Assembly: GCA_951799445.1 (NCBI GenBank)
Contig: OX637289.1
Span: forward strand, 47,592,264 to 47,656,263
Direction of reading: 5' to 3'
Source of the DNA: Pseudisothecium myosuroides
Lineage: Eukaryota > Streptophyta > Bryopsida > Hypnales > Lembophyllaceae
DNA length: 64,000 bases
The position numbers were made by a program, and so were the translations under genes. The notes beneath the pieces are model-generated. The model did no database searches and was not told the DNA's origin. It worked only from the letters and a program-made list of their open reading frames with translations. Positions within the stretch are counted from its first letter, which is position 1. The number at the start of each line of letters is the position of its first letter. Below, piece after piece: positions 32,250 through 44,440 of the stretch.

Positions 32250-32730
32250 GATCAATGAAGTAAGTGGCCAATTGAAACTAGGAGTTTCACAATGCTCAAC
32301 AAGGAAGAAACATATATATACACACTCCTACTTTTAGAAAATTTGATGAGACAATGCACAATAGACAAGGGACAGAAGATACAGGCTAGGGATATTGAGT
32401 CTCCAAAATCACAAAGCATGTCAAATTTGCTCTTAATAGCATCAATGGTAGACATGTCCAGCTCCATTTTTAGCAACAATGTGCGATATTTAGTTATTAT
32501 CCTCTTTGCAAAGATATCCATTTAGTCTTCATGTTCTTCAACATCTTATTTGCTTTAATTTCCATGATGCTAATTAGTTTCATCCATTCAACATTTCGCT
32601 TGGGGGTCTTTGCAAAATTCTTATGCACATTTTACATCAAAACCTTAAACTTCATGACCAAGGTGTATGCTAACAAAGTTTGAACCACCAAGTTGGTGCA
32701 GTGACTGCAAAAAGGCATCCCAAGGGTGAA
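32250..32730 (-). pseudogene. hAT-like transposase relic (ZNF862/DUF4371-like)
   Basis: Minus-strand frames, broken by a stop and a shift, read MPFCSHCTNLVVQTLLAY (about 32675-32730), AKTPKRNVEWMKL, MLKNMKTKWISLQR (about 32515-32575) and ITKYRTLLLKM. A further hydrophobic stretch resembles LLCD-x-LACLLP and LIKFSKSRSV (32300-32490). The order C-x2-H-x-NL-V, SPKR, KTRWIS, EYRTL matches hAT-family transposase-derived proteins of the ZNF862/DUF4371 type. Several frames are needed, so it is inactive. Remains probably extend upstream to about 33.9 kb. Confidence 0.65.
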
Positions 32731-35700
32731 TGGAATCCAACCTTTCTACAACGTCTTTGTCACACCAATCTTTTTGCATTGAAAAATTGAGGCTCTATCA
32801 AAACCACAAAACACACCACCTTGCTTGCAATCTATTCTCTAGATTTGCTACTCTAAACCCATCACAAAGCACTCGTAATCATATCAAGGATGTCATCAAA
32901 CTTGCATCCTTTAGTAACATGCCCCAAAGTAAAGCAACAAAGGGACTCTATAATTAAATTCCTTCACAATATATATGTGCATTGGAACCATTGTGTATTA
33001 TCTCCCTTATAACCTCATTAGCAATCATTGAAATGAATCTAGCAAAATACATAGCCAAATGTGGCAAGAGTAGCTAGGATAGACAAATGTATGTATTGAG
33101 CCATTTTCTAGCTTAATGACTCACACCAATTTTTCCTAAGCATGTTTTTTACCTTCAAATGCTCAAACAATGACCTAAAGGAAGTGTAATCACACATAAA
33201 ATGTCCATTGTGTAGAAATGAAAAGATAGAGGAGAATTGTACCTCCCTTGACTGTGTTGGTTTTCATTGTCCATGGCACCACCAACTTGCTGAAAAATTG
33301 ATTAAGTACATCTTGAGCCAAACAAGCTTACATTACTCAAGTGCAAATAGTTCTTATCAAAGTAAATTGCACTTTTCAGTAGACTATACTTGACATTATC
33401 GAACTTGAGCACTATCAACTTAGGCATGTTATTGATGGCACTACAAGCAAGACACTCTATGGATATTAGATTACCATCAACAAAACGCCCTTAATCCCAA
33501 AAGAACTTACCTCTTGCCAAATTAATGCAAGTGACATTAGTTAGATTTTTTTTCCCCTAGTGATGACTTTTTCACTACATAACTATCATCAATGAGGTTG
33601 ATCTTCTCCATAGAGCAAATTGACAACTCATTTAAGGGGGAGAAATGCATTGATAGGAACTAAAGCCTTTCCGTTCAAAGTAGAAGCATTACGTCCTAGC
33701 CCAGCAAACTTTGTTTTCCAAGTTGGAGGTGGTGGTCAATAATTGCAGATGGCATCGCTATTGAGAGTAGAAGCCTCGGGGGGTGCACTCCCATTTTTTT
33801 TGCTAGAGACGTGCAATCAAGTGGAGGGTTATTATAATTACCTTGCTCCTAAATTTTAGAAATGGCTTAGAAGTAAATTAGCATCATCATAATGGGTTTG
33901 GGGGTCTTGTAACTAATGAAGGGTAGGGAAAAATATCGATTTTTAGAATTTTTTTAATTCTAAATTAGACTTGCCAAAAATAAAAAAAATAAAATCTAAA
34001 CTTTTTAGGAGTACTTTTGGAGTGTGCTACATGTGGTATTTACTGTATTAACAATGTGTGTCGTATCCGAGGTTGGAACCAGTTACTGTTTGTTGTATGC
34101 TTGGCTATATGTGAATAATTAGTGTATAGGGTGGATTGGTGTACTGGCCACAATGTAGTTGTTGGGACGTGAATAGTAGAGGTGGCAAGAGTGGGTGATG
34201 GCATGCACCTTGGATATCGGCACTTGCGCTTGCTGGCTTCAATCTGAGCAAAAAAATTAGGGTTTCAAACTCCTCGTCTACTTTTGGTGAACACAGAATT
34301 TTGGATTGCAAGATCCGACTACTGTGGTTATGTGGTTTAGGGTTACAATTTTGTTTTAGAAAGGGTTTGCGCATGCTTTAGGGTTGAACTTCAAGGTGAA
34401 GGTTGGTGGTCACGGCTGCATAGAGTGTTTCAAATTTGGAGTTTAGGATGGCGTCAATTTGCACAATGCATGTGGACGCTACATTCTATTACTTTTCCAT
34501 TGTTTTGAATTTAATAATTGTTTGTATTCAATTGTAAATTGGAAGGACTTTGTGATTCCAAGGACTTTGTGGTATTGATTGAGTTCTATAATTGAAGTTT
34601 GTGCTTGGAAATTGCATTAGTTTGTGCTTGAAACTCATTTTACATTGTGATTGGAGTACTGCGTATATGAATCCACTTTGGCTTAGTCATTTGCACATTG
34701 CTTTTAAACACCATTCCAAATTCAAACTTTTGGCTTTCACAATAGCATTTTGCTTTTGAATCAAAAACCAAATTGAAAATGGTTGTACTTGTAGCTTGTT
34801 CTAAGTTCCAACTTTTAGTGTTTGAATCTAGTGTTTGAATCCAACGTTCAAAATGTTGTATTTATAATTAACATAGGGTACCTAGAAATAGTATACATTT
34901 AAAAAAAATATGAAGTATAGGATACATACAATTACTCAATGTTAGAAATTTAGGTAAATATAATCCTATGAGAATTTTCAAAATTTCCGTACATAGCCTC
35001 TATGTAATTGGAGCCCGATCGCACGGTACGCACAAACATACTACAGAGTGCACCCCCCGAGGTAGAAACCTAGAAGCAAAACCGGTATTTGACAAGTAAA
35101 GCTAGCATATGGGCCATGGTGAATCAAAAACACAGTTATAGATAGGCTCCAAATAGGATTTATTTTCCTTCGTGTCAATTATTCCAATTTAGATGTTTTT
35201 TTCCTATTTTGGTCGCTTAAGCATCCGAATTGGTATTAGTCTAGTGTAAAAGGGCATAATTAATTCTAATAGACATTAGTATTATGTAAAACCTAATTGT
35301 CTAGTTGTCTAGTTGTTGTTAAGATTTGAAAAGCTACCACAGCCTATTTAGGTGCCACGGCCTATTTATGCTTGTCAACTACCACGGCCTATTTAGGTGC
35401 TTCTTTGCTCAATTGTTTTTCACCCATTACTATAAAAGAGTATGAAAGTCCAGCCCAAATAGGTTGTATTTAGATTTTTTGTTGGAATGGAAAGTTGATT
35501 ATCAAATTTATAAGTGTATGCATGTGTAATCTATCTTTGAATGCTTTCTTATATAAAATTTGCTTAATTGAAAAAAAAAATTATTGGATTAAAATGTTTT
35601 TGTCTATGGATTGTGTTACTTAGTTTGGAAATGAACATATTACCATAGGTTAGTCCTACTTAATTGTCTCCTATGGTTCAAACTTATTATACTAGATTCA

Positions 35701-35783
35701 GAGTGATCTCCTATTAAAATATTATTCTATTTCTACAATAGTCAAAGAGGGACAAGTGTTTCTTGCAATCACCATTAGGTGCA
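32731..35783. other. AT-rich DNA with no clear gene
   Basis: 32731-33900 may be the decayed N-terminal part of the hAT relic. From 33.9 kb on I see only AT-rich sequence. A short repeat of CCACGGCCTATTTAGGTGC occurs three times at 35334-35400. GTTTCTTGCAATCACC near 35756-35772 is the same terminal word as in the elements at 36997 and 56409. Confidence 0.4.
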
Positions 35784-36705
35784 TTAACCCCTAAAGGACC
35801 AACATGCCTTTTTTGGCAACATAGAAATTTTGGGTAGGTACGTGTGATTGGAGATTTGCATATTTTAGGCTGAAATTTTAGTAGAAGGTGGGGACGAGGA
35901 ATATCTCCAAATTTCATGACATTTGGAAATACGAGTCAAAAGTTATGGCCTAATATGTTGTTTGTTGGTCAACTCGGGCAGTCTGGGCAGATAAAAAAAA
36001 TCACTTTTTTCAAAAATAAAAATTTGAAATTGGTTCATTAGATTTATACATACGTGGAAAGCTTTGAATCATTCCATTCTGATCAATGAATCAAACGTTA
36101 TGAGGATTTTTAGTTTGCGGGCAGTTATGGATTGTCTACTCTAAAATAAACTTTGAAGTCCTTTATTTCACTCAATTTTCAATATTTTTCAAAAAAAATA
36201 AAATTGTAGGATGTAGATTGTTTATTACAACATTGCAGCCATTGGGATTGGCATTTTTCAGTTCTATAATTAACTTCTTAACAATTTAGTGTTTTGAACC
36301 ATCCTCTACTTCTTTCGACTTACTATTTTATTCCTATATGTTGTACAATTCCAAATGACCTGAAAATTTTCAAGCATGTAGACAACTTGCCTTGAAGAAT
36401 GAATCCAAAGAAGCACAACCATTTTGGAAATTTTTTCATAATAATCTGACCTTGTGAAGTGCAGCTGCCCAGTTTTTCGCAGGGACAAAAAAAGGACTTT
36501 TGCCACTTCAAACGCTAATATCTTCCAATCTACACGATGGAAATTTCTGAAATTTTTTCCACATATTCTCAAACCAGAGTACTACAAGATCCTACGGTTA
36601 CATGTGTCCAAAAATTATATTTTTCAAAAATTTGGTACTTGTACTAGAAATGGCAGTTTTGGAGCATTTTTGGTGAGAACATAGTCAAGGAACTTTAGGG
36701 GTTAA
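35784..36705. mobile_element. piggyBac-like TTAA element, copy A (non-coding)
   Basis: It starts TTAACCCCTAAAGGACC and ends GGAACTTTAGGGGTTAA: inverted ends of about 13 bp bounded by TTAA on both sides, as for piggyBac insertions. It is 922 bp, AT-rich, with no transposase. Internal words such as AATATCTTCCAATCTAC and TCATTCCATT-TGAT recur in the other copies. Confidence 0.7.
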
Positions 36706-36996
36706 ACAATGTTGTGATTTGAAATTGTTGCAAAAGTTTAAAAATCATAGAGGTCGAAAAGTGACAATAAAATCCTTGCACTGTACAGTACTTTGAAAAC
36801 AACCTCTAGCATTGAAACTTGTAATTTACGTCAAAAACTTATTCAAAAACTTTGGATGTTTGAAAAGATTGAAGGTTTTTATACTTTGAGATTAGAAATT
36901 TTGTATTTTGAGATTGAAGACTCTTCTGCATACTTCCAATAGTAGAGAATCTAGTTTGTAAAAGAAGACAAAGTTTGAAAATACTACCACCTTTAG

Positions 36997-37087
36997 GGTG
37001 ATTGCAAGAAACACGTGTAGTAATTTGTTGCATTCAAAACTCATGATTCTTGTCATGAATACTTTAAAATTAAAAAATAATTTTTTT

Positions 37088-37125
<38 letters not shown>

Positions 37126-37729
37126 GTATACAACTTTAAAATGAAGGTAACTACTAAAAGAAAAGTATAGAAAAATTCTTTGAGTTGGTGAACTAAAAAA
37201 GTGTTGAATCTCAAGAAAATAGATATACTGATGTTTTTATTAGTTAAAAATAGGAATAAAATAAAATAAAATATTCCATTTGTAACAACTCTATAAAAAT
37301 GGTCATTTACCAAAAGAACTATCAAAATATTATTTTATATTTTTCAAAATACAAGCAGAAAGAAACTCCGTTTGTAGACCTCTACACCATATACAACTAA
37401 TTATTTTTAGAATTCCTTTAGACAATAGCTACAAATCTATTAGAAGACCATCCTCTCCAAATTTCAGCTCCAAGTTTGTTTGTTTTGGAACTAAATAGCA
37501 CTAAAATTTTCTAAATTGGAAAATGTGACAAAAAAATGGGGGGCTATTTTTGGATTGTAAAACATTTTTGAAAATTGCTAAAAAAATATTAGGCAAAGTG
37601 TATAATAGTTATGAATACTATACTTATAAATCTTGAATTGTTTAAAGCTAGAATTCAAAAGTTTTGCCAAAAAAAAAATTAGCACGTAGGATGTGAAGCA
37701 ATATATGGCAATTGTTTCTTGCAATCACC
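36997..37729. mobile_element. Small inverted-terminus element GGTGATTGCAAG (733 bp)
   Basis: GGTGATTGCAAGAAAC at the left and its exact reverse complement GTTTCTTGCAATCACC at the right give a 16-bp inverted terminus. It contains an (AT)n microsatellite (about 37094-37124). No coding was seen. The terminus is close to that of the large inverted-repeat element at 56409-57499. Confidence 0.5.
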
Positions 37730-38094
37730 TTTTGCTTCCTCTAATTGATTTTTTTCTATCAAAAACGTTCAATTTTTAGTGTTGTACAATTATATATTGA
37801 TAATGGGTTGTATATTTTAGCAATTGTAATGCAAGCCTAAATAGCAAAAAATTGTGAATTATTGTGGTGAATAGTTTTTCTTGCCTATGATGTAACTTGT
37901 CAATATCACCAACCACCAATACAATGGAAAAATTTCATAAATCAAGTGTGTTAAGCTTCTTATTTTTAGTCAAATTTGAATAAATAAATTGAAGACAAGA
38001 GTCTACGCTATGAAAATCAAATTTTATCAATAGGAACTTGTTTAGCTTTATATGTTGTAATTATGATAGTTGTAATAAGACCAAAAGTTTGATT

Positions 38095-39003
38095 TGAACC
38101 CCTAAAGGACCAAGGAGCCTACTTTGGGCTTTTTGAGAATTTGGGCAGCCTCTATTAACTTCATAATTTGTAATTTTTGCATAATTTTTGTAGGATGGAT
38201 GTTGCTCATTATAATCTTGACATGAAGCTTTGTTTCATGTCATTTTGATAAATATTACAAAAATTAGAAGGCTTTTTTTTATTTGAATGTCAAACTGGGC
38301 AGTAAAAGATATATTCTTAAAAAACATTAATTATTTTTTTGGAATTTTATAGATTAATACCTTCTTAAGAAAATTTGAACCATTCAATTCCAAATAATAA
38401 AGTAAAAGTTATAAGGAGTTTTATTTTGTGGGCAGTGAAGGTAGAAAAAACATATAAAGTCATCTTTTGCTCTCAATTTTGAAAATTTTCAAACAAACAC
38501 AAATTAAAATGATAATAAATTTTTATTAGAAAATTCTCACCATTGGAATTAACAATTTCAATTTCTTGTAAAAGTTATTAGCAAATTAGTTTTTTCTTTC
38601 ATTCTTTACTACCTTCCATTTTACAATTTTTTTAAAGATGACTATGGAAGTATTTTTGCTTAAAAAAAATTTCATATGTTTTCAATCCATTTTCCAATAC
38701 ATGGACTAAAATGCACAAGTTATAAGACATACATGTGTTTTTTTTATATGTTGAAAGACAAAACTTCACCTTTTAGAAGGGCTAGGAAAGCCTACATTTT
38801 GAAGTTTAGGCACTTTGAACTTGCAATTAGTGTGCATACTCATTTTAAAATTTTGAGACAATGTACTTGAACAAGTTAACCAAAGGATCCTATAGTTGGA
38901 ATTGTTAAAATATAAATATTGATGAAGATTTTGCCCTTGCTTTGAGGACGAGTATTTTGAAGTAGTTTTGGGCTTGTAAACATGTTGATCCTTTAGGGGC
39001 AAT
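38095..39003. mobile_element. piggyBac-like TTAA element, copy B (decayed ends)
   Basis: The left end TGAACCCCTAAAGGACC and right end TGATCCTTTAGGGGCAA each depart slightly from the family consensus. Internal sequence resembles copy A. No coding was seen. Confidence 0.6.
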
Positions 39004-39336
39004 AGACTTTAAACCACTAATAGAAATTCACCTATTTACCTACAATTTTGTGGAGATTTTTTTAAAGTAAATTACCAAGAATTTGACCAAAATAAATGTA
39101 TTAAATTTTTTGTTAAATAATTTTTAAAAACATCCTCAAAAGCATAAAAGAAGGCATAGTAGCCTACATAGTAGTTAATTTATTGTTAGCAAATAGGCAG
39201 TAACTGCTTCTTTTCAGTGCATTGGCATTGTGACAAAAGTGTCACAATGCATTGGAAAAAAAAATCATTTAACCCCTCCCCTCCCCCCATTTCATTTAAA
39301 CAAAAAAAAATTAAAAATTTAACCCTCCCACTCCTT

Positions 39337-39644
39337 CACTAGAAGAAAATTGCATTTTATTTGTCAAATCTGCGTTTTACTTGACAGAAACTGCGTTGTA
39401 CTCAACAGAAAAGTATGGACTCAATTTTGTTGAATTTTCCCTTTGTAACGCAAAATTCTGGGTTTTACTTGTCAAAATCTGCATTTTACTTGTCAAATTC
39501 TGTGTTGAAAAGTTGAAATGCAGAATTTTGCGTTACAAAGGGAGAACTTAACAAAATCGAGCCCATACTTTTTTGTTGAGTAAAACGCAGTTTCTGTCAA
39601 ATAAGACGCAGATTTGACAAGTAAAATGCAGTTTTCTTCTAGTG
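39337..39644. mobile_element. CACTA-type miniature element (308 bp)
   Basis: It begins CACTAGAAGAAAA and ends TTTTCTTCTAGTG, with arms of about 130 bp pairing almost completely. A 3-bp target duplication CTT is at 39334-39336 and 39645-39647. CACTA ends and 3-bp duplications are diagnostic of the CACTA/EnSpm superfamily. Nonautonomous. Confidence 0.8.
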
Positions 39645-39686
39645 CTTCCACCCCTTTGTAATTTCTAAGTGGAGGTGGGACTGGCA

Positions 39687-39812
39687 ATTGTATGGGATAC
39701 ATCCCGTATCCCTTACTCATATCCATACCTTGTATCCCGTATTTGTATTTGTACTTGTATTATATTTGTATGTATATTTGTACCCATACGTGTTTCGTAT
39801 CCGTATACAAAG
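39687..39812. repeat. Degenerate GTATCC/GTATTT low-complexity tract
   Basis: Runs of CCCGTATCC, CCATACC and TTTGTATTTGTA fill the interval. Apparent frames across it are products of the simple repeat. Confidence 0.6.
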
Positions 39813-40452
39813 TTATTTTAAAAAAATCAACGGCTTTCAAATTTTCAGGTCGGGGGGGAAGGAAATGGAGGAACAGGAGTGTGCAGCCTCTTTTCAGTGC
39901 ATTGTAGTAAGGGTTCCATAATATAGGTTGGAGAACCAGAAGTCAAATTGTGTTATAGATTGCGTTATAAATCCAATGACGGTGGTTTCATAAAATTCCA
40001 AATATAATTCCGCCTTTTGGAAAATTTTAAAATTGAATGGTGTAATGTAGCTTACAACTCATTTTTTTTTTTTGGTTTGAGCACGGACTGAAAAGTCAAC
40101 CAACCAATGTAATTATTGTCCACCTCAAAAGGGCAAATTCAAAGAGCTCAAGGAGAAGACAAGTGTCCCATTCTTGTTTCTTTTACAAACATTACTCTCA
40201 TTTCAGTGACCATTGTGCATTGCAAGTTCCACTATGATTTAAAAAATGCTTGGAATGAGTTGTAATATTTTAGATGAACATTGTCAACTCTCTTCTTTCA
40301 TTGAGCACAAAAATGTCATCATTTCAAAATATTATCACTAAGATATGCTCCTTCAAAGTGCACTGTCGTACTTTTTCATTGACCCAAATAAAACTTCAAA
40401 TTTAAATATCTTCTAAATTGTGCAGTCAAATAATCTAAAATCTTTAGAGGTG
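39813..40452. other. AT-rich DNA, partly a TTAA-element remnant
   Basis: The last 70 bp (AATATCTTCTAAATTGTGCAG) resemble the internal part of the TTAA elements, and matching DNA (AAGATCCTATGGTTA) resumes after the LTR at 45340. The giant LTR copy 3 therefore appears inserted in such an element. Confidence 0.4.
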
Positions 40453-42023
40453 TGTGAGCCCTCAAGATAGCACTTGGAGCTCTGGGTTTATTTTTCGCGA
40501 CTTATTGTTAGTTTTTAGTATAAATTCATGCAAAATAGTATGAATTAGTAGTTGAGAGGAGTTTGGTAGAAGTCCCTACCAGATTAGTGAGAGATTGTCC
40601 TAAAATCATAGAAAGCACAAAATACTCTGCTTTTCTATGTTTAGGTTTTAGTTTAGTGTCTTAGAGTCCATATTTACGTATTAGAGAGATGTGAGGATGT
40701 GAGAATTAGCCAGTTCTAGTGTCCTGTCCATATAAAACTCGACATGTGAACACATGTGACAGCCTGGCTGAATCAATAGTCTATGTTCAGGTTTAGAAGT
40801 ATCTAGATCCAATTCATGTAAAATTTGGACTAGTTATGTGAAAACCTACAAATGTTGAAGAATACGAACTAGAATGCAAAGTAGAAGAAGGGCGAGGTGA
40901 TTGGAGCTTACAGAAAGGTGTTTTTAGGGTAAAAGCATGCCAAGAGGTCAACAGCGGAGCTAATCATCCACGACAAACCCCGGTACCAGATTAATTTCCC
41001 CCCTGGGCGGAAATGATTAAGGAACTGCTAAATTTAGCATCCTTATTGGAGGTTTGGTTTTGCCCTTAGCTTTTGGACACTTCCTAGAAGATTGCCCAAA
41101 AGTTTTGGGATTTTACAAAACTCTACGATGACTCCATGGGAAGTCAACTGCCTTTGAAATTGATAGTAATTTCCTAAAAATTACCCAGAGTGCGGTAAAA
41201 TCTCACTAAAAATTAGATTAGAGTTTTATATATAAAATAAGCGACCAGTCAAGTTTGAAGACTTTCCGATAGTCAGAAGTACCAGAATCGACGACGACAT
41301 TGAATTTAACAAGAATTTATAACATGGCGGCGGTTTGACCGGCAAACCAGGAGCTGGCGGTGTCCGAATGTCGCAAACAAGGAATGTTTTCTTACTCTCA
41401 CGAACCTTCCAGGCAACCCTAGCCAGTCAGTTTTCTCGGGAAATTCAAATTCCATTAGTTGGGATTTTGACTTTTCTTTGGAGTTACCGTTAGTGGTTTT
41501 TACGAGTATTTACAGCCTGGAAGTGCGGGGTAGGGGATTCCCTAAACTAATTGGGATCTTCTAAACGCGATGGCGCAATCGGTTTTCAATTTGGAGTTCT
41601 TCTCAAGAAGATAGGAAGAGTTTAGCCGTAAGTTTGACTTTTTTAGAGTAATTAGCGGTAATTCAAAGTTATTTCACAAAATATCTTGGTGAAAGTCGAA
41701 GATTGGATTTAGTTAAGATTTCAAATCTTTCCTTTAAAAGCCAATTTAGATTAAATTAAGAATATTTGGAAATATCCTAGGGTTGTTTGCAAAATATCTC
41801 AAAGTCAAAATAGTTAATTTCTTAAATATCTTTGGGAAAAATCTTAGATTTTATTTGGACAAGATTTCCTTTCTAATTAAGGCTTGTTCTAGAAAATTCT
41901 AAGGATTAAACAAAGATTATTTTGGAAATATCTTAGGATAATTTAGAATTTAGTTTAGATTAGTTTTTGAGTAAGAAGACCAAATATCTCATGGTAAACT
42001 AAGTGGTGGGGCCTTCTAGCGAG

Positions 42024-42030
42024 TATATAA
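42024..42030 (+). promoter_or_regulatory. TATA box of giant LTR copy 3
   Basis: TATATAAGGCC lies about 1.57 kb inside the LTR. It is followed after about 60 bp by a small hairpin-like GACACTCTGTCGGAGTATAGACACTC, in the expected R region. Confidence 0.55.
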
Positions 42031-42444
42031 GGCCTCCCCACGAAGTTTCTTATACCCCATTTTGTTCATTATCTGCCTACCGACACTCTGTCGGAGTATA
42101 GACACTCTTTCTTTGTTCCATTTGCTTACCGGCTTTGTCGGAAGCAATTAAGCTAGACCAAATTTTGGTCATCTTTGTTCATTTCCGTTTTCGTTGCTTC
42201 CTTTAGTGGAGGATTTGGTTAAGGACTCGGGGTTTCCTTTCAACCTTCACAACCACACTAAGTTCACACTTTTGGGAGGTTTCATCTTCCAAAACTTGCA
42301 TACCTTTGCGTACTAATTTCGTGTTCTGCAACAGCTCTTGAGCTAGAATTCTTAAAGCGGTGAAGCTAGTCTTTACCAAAAGATTCTAACACTCAAACCA
42401 TTGACCAAACTTCGTTGTATAACAAAGTTTGGTGTGACTTAATC

Positions 42445-42575
42445 CTTAATGTTCGGTTTAACACTTTCATGTGTACCTCCTTCAAGAATTAAAACCATTT
42501 GATACCTTAGGAATTATTTTAGTCCTTAATGTTCGGTTCAAACACTTTCATGTGTACCTCCTTTACGAATTAAAA
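42445..42575 (+). repeat. Two-unit ~76-bp tandem repeat in LTR copy 3 leader
   Basis: CCTTAATGTTCGGTT followed by ACACTTTCATGTGTACCTCC occurs twice, about 76 bp apart. Confidence 0.7.
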
Positions 42576-43103
42576 CATTCCTACAACCACTTGGAACTAT
42601 TCTTGACAAGTTTTAGCCTGGGGTTGCTCCCATATGGCGAAGCTTTCACCTCAACAGAAATTTACCTTGAAACTTGAAGGAATAATTGGGAAAACCCTCG
42701 GTGTGTTGGCTACTTAAGCCAAAAACCCACACCCAGTGGCTCCTTTTCTTCCGCCAAAATTTGCTCAATTACTTTTCATTTCCATTGCCAAAGTTAGGAA
42801 CTTTCATTGATAGTTTAGTTTTGCTTTAGTTTAGTCTATCCTTGCCATTGTTTAGTTTAGATCACTTTGTTTAGTTTATACCAGAAAACCTTTAGTTTAG
42901 TTAATCTTTGCCATAGTTAGTCTTGTTAAGCCATTATTTCCCAATTCCCAAAATATCCTTAGTAGTGTCCCTTTGTTTAGTTTAGTTTGTTTGCTTAGAT
43001 TATTCCAAAAAACACCAAAAATACCGGTTAGTTATTGTGAATTCCTAAGTTATCAAAGATTAGTTTAGTTTTCTTATTAATCATTTAGTGTTGTTTGTTT
43101 TCC

Positions 43104-43210
43104 TAGAACCAGCAGTAGCTTAAAAAACCAGAACCAGCGTAGCTTAAAAACCAGAACCAACAGTAGCTTAAAAAACCAGAACCAACGTAGCTTAAAACCA
43201 GAACCAGCAA
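43104..43210 (+). repeat. Short AACCAGAACCAGC-GTAGCTTAAA tandem repeat
   Basis: About four to five units of roughly 25 bp alternate between two versions. A G-rich stretch (GGGAGGTCGCAAAGGG repeated, 43255-43330) follows. It is in the same relative position as the short repeats of LTR copies 1 and 2. Confidence 0.7.
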
Positions 43211-44368
43211 TAAGGGGGCCAGGAAGGGCCATGTGTCGGTCCCGGGAGAGCCGAGTCTGGGAGTCTGGGGAGGGCTGGGAGGTCGCAAAAGGGGAAGTCG
43301 CAAGGGCTGGGAGGTCGCAAAGGGAGTCCAGGGAGCCAAGGAGTCCAAGGAGTCCAAGTCCGCATGATCTTGGACAACTCACACCAAAATTTGAGAAAAA
43401 ACATTGACAAAAAAATCACATACTTAAGGTTAGGCCGTTGCTCGCCACACCAAACCATTTTTGATTTTTTGTCTTACAAATTTTGGTTCGACAACTACAA
43501 ATTCAACTCACTTCGAACACTCACGCTCTCAACTTCAACTCCATAGCCACAACAACAATTGACAACTAAACTCGAAGAAGAAAACCACTTAAAGAAGACG
43601 AAGTGGCGGCTTGGGGATAATTAGATTAAAAAACTAGTTTTCCCAAAGAATCTCACTATTCATGTTGGCTTGATATTTTGTTTTTCACTATTCCTTTTGG
43701 ATTTGGCGTGGTTTTTTGTTCTTTTTCTATTCATTTGTTTTGTTTTGTTGCGCTTTTCCTATTCATTTTAGATTTGTTTTGGTTTTTATTCCGCTACTAT
43801 TCATCTACTATTCATTCGAGACAAATTGTTTTTGTTTTTGTACTATTCATCTACTATTCATTTAGAATAGTTCTTTGGTTCTATTCCTTTTACTATTGAA
43901 GAATTTGGTTTTTTCTATCAATTAGTATTTTTGGAAGGAATTAGTTGGTCTTGTTGACTTGGGTTTTTGTTTTATTGGCCTAATAAGCCAAATAGGAAAA
44001 GACAAAAAGTCAACAAAAACAATAGATTAATCCAACAAAAATAATAGACTAATGAATAACAAATAAAATTGATTATTTATTGGAATATTATTAATTTGGA
44101 AGATATTAATCTTTTTAAATTAATTCTTAAATTAAAACAAATATTCAAGGTGGTTGGAAATAGGGCCTTGAAGTTACTTTAATTCAAAAGGTTATTTTAA
44201 AATCAACTCAAAACCATTAGAAGTTTAACGTAAATTCCTAAAATCAAAGGAATTAAGTTAAATACTTAGACTAACCCTTTTATTTGTAGGAAATCAGTTA
44301 GAAGAATGTAGGAAAAGGATTTTTCCATACATTTTGACATTAAACTTTCATCAACAGACGGAGTACCC

Positions 44369-44440
44369 ATGATGGAGGACGAGGGTTATCTTGAGACCAT
44401 TATGCTAGTGATCTGCGATGACGGGACCATGGACCCAGAG
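44369..44440 (+). CDS. Candidate leader mini-exon of giant LTR copy 3
   Basis: A 24-codon acidic frame, MMEDEGYLE to DDGTMDPE, ends at GAG|GTATGT (donor at 44441). It is the positional equivalent of the mini-exons in copies 1 and 2 (about 3.9 kb into the LTR here, 3.3 kb there) but has different codons. It supports a conserved leader-exon arrangement in this LTR group. Confidence 0.4.

Noticed and set aside
43077..43458. Proline- and leucine-rich minus-strand frames in LTR copy 3
   Set aside because: They read through the short tandem repeats and the G-rich tract; several frames are open at once.
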